Shown piece after piece: positions 62,149 through 64,000 of a DNA stretch of 64,000 nt. Within the stretch, counting starts at the first letter, position 1. Each line of letters opens with the position of its first letter. Source of the stretch: Azospirillum brasilense (GTDB lineage: Bacteria > Pseudomonadota > Alphaproteobacteria > Azospirillales > Azospirillaceae); the NCBI RefSeq assembly GCF_001315015.1, contig NZ_CP012916.1, positions 336,001-400,000 of the forward strand, in the 5' to 3' direction. The notes under the pieces were generated by a model, which was not told where the DNA came from, searched no databases, and saw only the letters and a list, made by a program, of their open reading frames with translations. A program made the translations under genes and the position numbers.

Positions 62149-62247
62149 TTCGGGCCGGATGTCGCTCCAAAAAACATGCATACACGGAATGTCCGTGTTG
62201 AAAACCGTGCGCATCACAGGCTATAGTTCAGGCGTTGCACAAAGGAC

Positions 62248-62264
62248 GGTCCACAATATGGACC
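62248..62264. promoter_or_regulatory. Near-perfect 17-bp palindrome upstream of livG
   Basis: GGTCCACAATATGGACC, one mismatch between arms, otherwise the same as 62132-62148; centre-to-centre spacing 116 bp (about 11 helical turns), 65 bases before the livG start. Confidence 0.78.
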
Positions 62265-62328
62265 AGTTCGCCACTCAAACAGTCCGGCGAACGATAAAAA
62301 AGGCAGTTCCACAGCAACGGAGGAGGAA

Positions 62329-63216
62329 ATGTCAGGCGCGCCCGTCGCATCGCCACGCGGTTACGCCCATCCGGCCGACGCCACCCGCGCGGCCTCCCCA
62401 TCGGACACCATCTTCGAAGCCCGGGGCGTGTCCTTGCGCTTTGGCGGCGTGCAGGCGCTGACCGACGTCGGTTTCAGCATCCGCAAGGGGGAGCTGTTCT
62501 CCATCATCGGCCCGAACGGTGCGGGCAAGACCTCCATGGTCAACTGCATCTCCGGCCGTTATCGGCCCACCGACGGAAAGGTCTATTTCAAGGGCCAGGA
62601 CATCACGGGCATGACGCCCAACCACCGCGCCTCGCTCGGCATCGGGCGCACCTTCCAGAATCTGGCGCTGTTCGGCCACATGACGGTGCTGGACAACATC
62701 ATGGTCGGGCGCCATCACCTGCTGAAGAACAACTTCTTCACCGGCTCGCTCTACTGGCTGACCGGCGCCCGCAAGGAGGAGCTGGCCCACCGCCGCGAGG
62801 TCGAGGAGATCATCGACTTCCTGGAAATCCAGCACGTCCGCAAGGCCACCGCCGGCACGCTCTCCTATGGCCTGCGCAAGCGGGTGGAGCTGGCCCGCGC
62901 CATCGCGCTGAAGCCTGACCTGATCCTCTTGGACGAGCCCATGGCGGGCATGAACCTGGAGGAGAAGGAGGACATGGCCCGCTACATCGTCGACCTGAAC
63001 GAGGAGTTCGGCATGACGGTGGTGATGATCGAGCACGACATGGGCGTCGTGATGGACATCTCCCACCGCGTGATCGTCCTGGAGTTCGGCAAGAAGATCG
63101 CCGAGGGCACGCCGGAGGAGGTTCTGGCCGACCCGCGCGTCAAGCGCGCCTATCTCGGCGAGGATGACGAGGAGGACGAGGCCGTGGCCCCGCCGCCCAA
63201 GCAGGAGGTCGCGTGA
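62329..63216 (+). CDS. LivG-type ABC transporter ATP-binding protein
   Basis: 295 residues from ATG 62329 with a very strong GGAGGAGG site. Walker A GPNGAGKTS (61-69), Q-loop RTFQNLALF, signature LSYGLRKRVELARA, Walker B LILLDEPMAGMN, and H-loop MIEHDMG are intact. LivG-specific SLGIGRTFQNL is present. A 25-residue N-terminal extension and an acidic C-terminal tail (EDDEEDEAV) are additions to normal LivG (about 255). In this operon type the other parts (LivH, LivM, LivF, binding protein) usually follow the synthetase. Here they would lie beyond the window. Likely imports an aromatic or fatty acid, or a branched-chain compound, that the coupled synthetase activates. Confidence 0.9.
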   Translation: MSGAPVASPRGYAHPADATRAASPSDTIFEARGVSLRFGGVQALTDVGFSIRKGELFSIIGPNGAGKTSMVNCISGRYRPTDGKVYFKGQDITGMTPNHRASLGIGRTFQNLALFGHMTVLDNIMVGRHHLLKNNFFTGSLYWLTGARKEELAHRREVEEIIDFLEIQHVRKATAGTLSYGLRKRVELARAIALKPDLILLDEPMAGMNLEEKEDMARYIVDLNEEFGMTVVMIEHDMGVVMDISHRVIVLEFGKKIAEGTPEEVLADPRVKRAYLGEDDEEDEAVAPPPKQEVA

Positions 63217-64000
63217 TGTCCCTTCCTGATATCAAGACTCATGACACGCTGCCGAAGCTGCTGACCCTGCACGCCCGCGAGCATGGCGACGACGTCGCCA
63301 TGCGCGAGAAGGATTTCGGCATCTGGCGCGAGTTCACCTGGGCAGACATGCACGCCCGCGTGCGCGCCTTCACACTCGGCCTCATCAAGCTGGGGGTGGA
63401 GCGCGGCCATGTGGTGGCGCTGCTCGGCGACAACCGGCCCGACTGGGTGATGGGGGAAATCTCCGCCCACGCCATGGGCGCCATGAGCCTGGGCATCTAC
63501 CGCGACGCGATGGACGAGGAGGTTGCCTACCTCATCACCTACGCCGACGTGCACATCATCTTCGCGGAGGACGAGGAGCAGGTCGACAAGCTGCTGAATC
63601 TCGGCGAGCGCCTGCCGACGCTGAAGCACATCATCTATTCCGACCCCCGCGGCATGCGCAAATACAGCGACCCGCGCCTGATGGAGGCGTCGGAGCTGGT
63701 CAAGCTGGGCAACGCGCTGCACGCCGAGAAGCCGAACCTCTACGAGGAACTGGTCGGCGCGACGCGCGGCGACGACGTGGCGGTGCTCTGCACCACCTCG
63801 GGCACCACCTCGAACCCGAAGCTGGCGATGCTGCCGGCCGGGCGGCTGATCCGCCACGTCGCCAGCTACCTGTCGGTGGACCCCAAGGGGCCGACCGACG
63901 AGTATGTGTCGGTGCTGCCGCTCTCCTGGATCATGGAGCAGATCTACGCCGTCGGCATGGGCATGGTGTCGCGGATGCGCGTGAACTTCGTCGAGGAAGC
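63216..64000 (+). CDS. AMP-dependent long-chain-type acyl-CoA synthetase (5' part)
   Basis: The first 261 codons are present; the gene continues past the right edge. ATG 63216 overlaps the livG stop (TGATG), so the two are translationally coupled. N-terminal ANL region: FTWADMHARVRAFTLGLIKL, VALLGDNRPDWVMGEIS, and P-loop CTTSGTTSNPKLAML (192-206), in which the second Gly is Ser and PKG is PKL, as I recall for the FadD-like synthetases of LivG operons. Followed by LPLSWIMEQIYAVGMGM. It should convert an imported carboxylic acid to its CoA ester. It is a plausible source, by ancient duplication or analogy, of the effector recognised by the divergent IclR-ANL protein. Confidence 0.9.
   Translation, partial: MSLPDIKTHDTLPKLLTLHAREHGDDVAMREKDFGIWREFTWADMHARVRAFTLGLIKLGVERGHVVALLGDNRPDWVMGEISAHAMGAMSLGIYRDAMDEEVAYLITYADVHIIFAEDEEQVDKLLNLGERLPTLKHIIYSDPRGMRKYSDPRLMEASELVKLGNALHAEKPNLYEELVGATRGDDVAVLCTTSGTTSNPKLAMLPAGRLIRHVASYLSVDPKGPTDEYVSVLPLSWIMEQIYAVGMGMVSRMRVNFVEE

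Overview
The window is a very GC-rich stretch with dense, strand-clustered genes joined by ATGA/GTGA stop-start overlaps. Gene content points to an alphaproteobacterium of the Rhodospirillales/Azospirillum type: a TctABC-type carboxylate uptake system, PrsDE-like type I secretion with RTX and beta-helix proteins, a DUF2336 protein, MatR/MatB malonate genes and a LivG-acyl-CoA synthetase operon. There are no rRNA, tRNA, CRISPR, phage or IS genes; it reads as chromosome or chromid with an accessory character.

Layout. 1-2.0 kb (minus): tctC-tctB-tctA (tctA cut by the window edge). 2.5-4.2 kb (plus): a CBM60-like/right-handed beta-helix exoprotein without signal peptide. 4.3-16.4 kb (minus): a surface-glycan cluster with a conserved hypothetical broken by an in-frame stop, a membrane-anchored coiled-coil protein, a polysaccharide pyruvyl transferase, a beta-propeller secreted protein whose signal peptide carries an in-frame palindromic repeat, two GT4 glycosyltransferases, a catalytically degenerate GT2 paralogue, a methyltransferase and an intact GT2. 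16.4-21.4 kb (minus): an RTX-only protein with 19 uninterrupted nonapeptides, a small protein and a type I secretion pair. 21.9-24.7 kb (plus): galE, a MarR regulator and a DUF2336 protein. 24.8-27.8 kb (minus): TetR, matB and matR with two TGTATAC operators. 28.0-30.1 kb (plus): two valine-catabolism genes.

30.0-54.1 kb (all minus) is a complete catecholate siderophore locus in three blocks, each headed by a Fur-like inverted repeat: (i) entC-entE-entB-entA-mbtH-NRPS-esterase; (ii) TonB receptor-entS-MFP-RND permease; (iii) DUF3325-small membrane protein-PepSY reductase-like protein. The NRPS is C-A-PCP-C-A-PCP-TE. Its second A domain has the EntF serine code, and the first has an acidic pocket residue suggesting a basic amino acid. 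The likely product is a DHB-(basic amino acid)-Ser oligomer of the chrysobactin/vanchrobactin kind. No FepBCDG-type permease is present, but the esterase looks exported and a PepSY membrane protein is present, so iron release in the periplasm is a reasonable model.

54.4-60.1 kb (minus) encodes a periplasmic peptide-binding protein, a hybrid histidine kinase (one true and one pseudo-receiver, plus Hpt) and a single-domain response regulator, probably one signalling unit. The right end holds the most unusual object: an IclR-type winged helix fused to the N-terminal part of an acyl-CoA synthetase with a broken P-loop and no C-terminal subdomain (60468-62138). It diverges from a livG-acyl-CoA synthetase operon, and two matching 17-bp palindromes lie between them. 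It looks like a one-component regulator that has recruited a dead adenylating enzyme as its ligand sensor.
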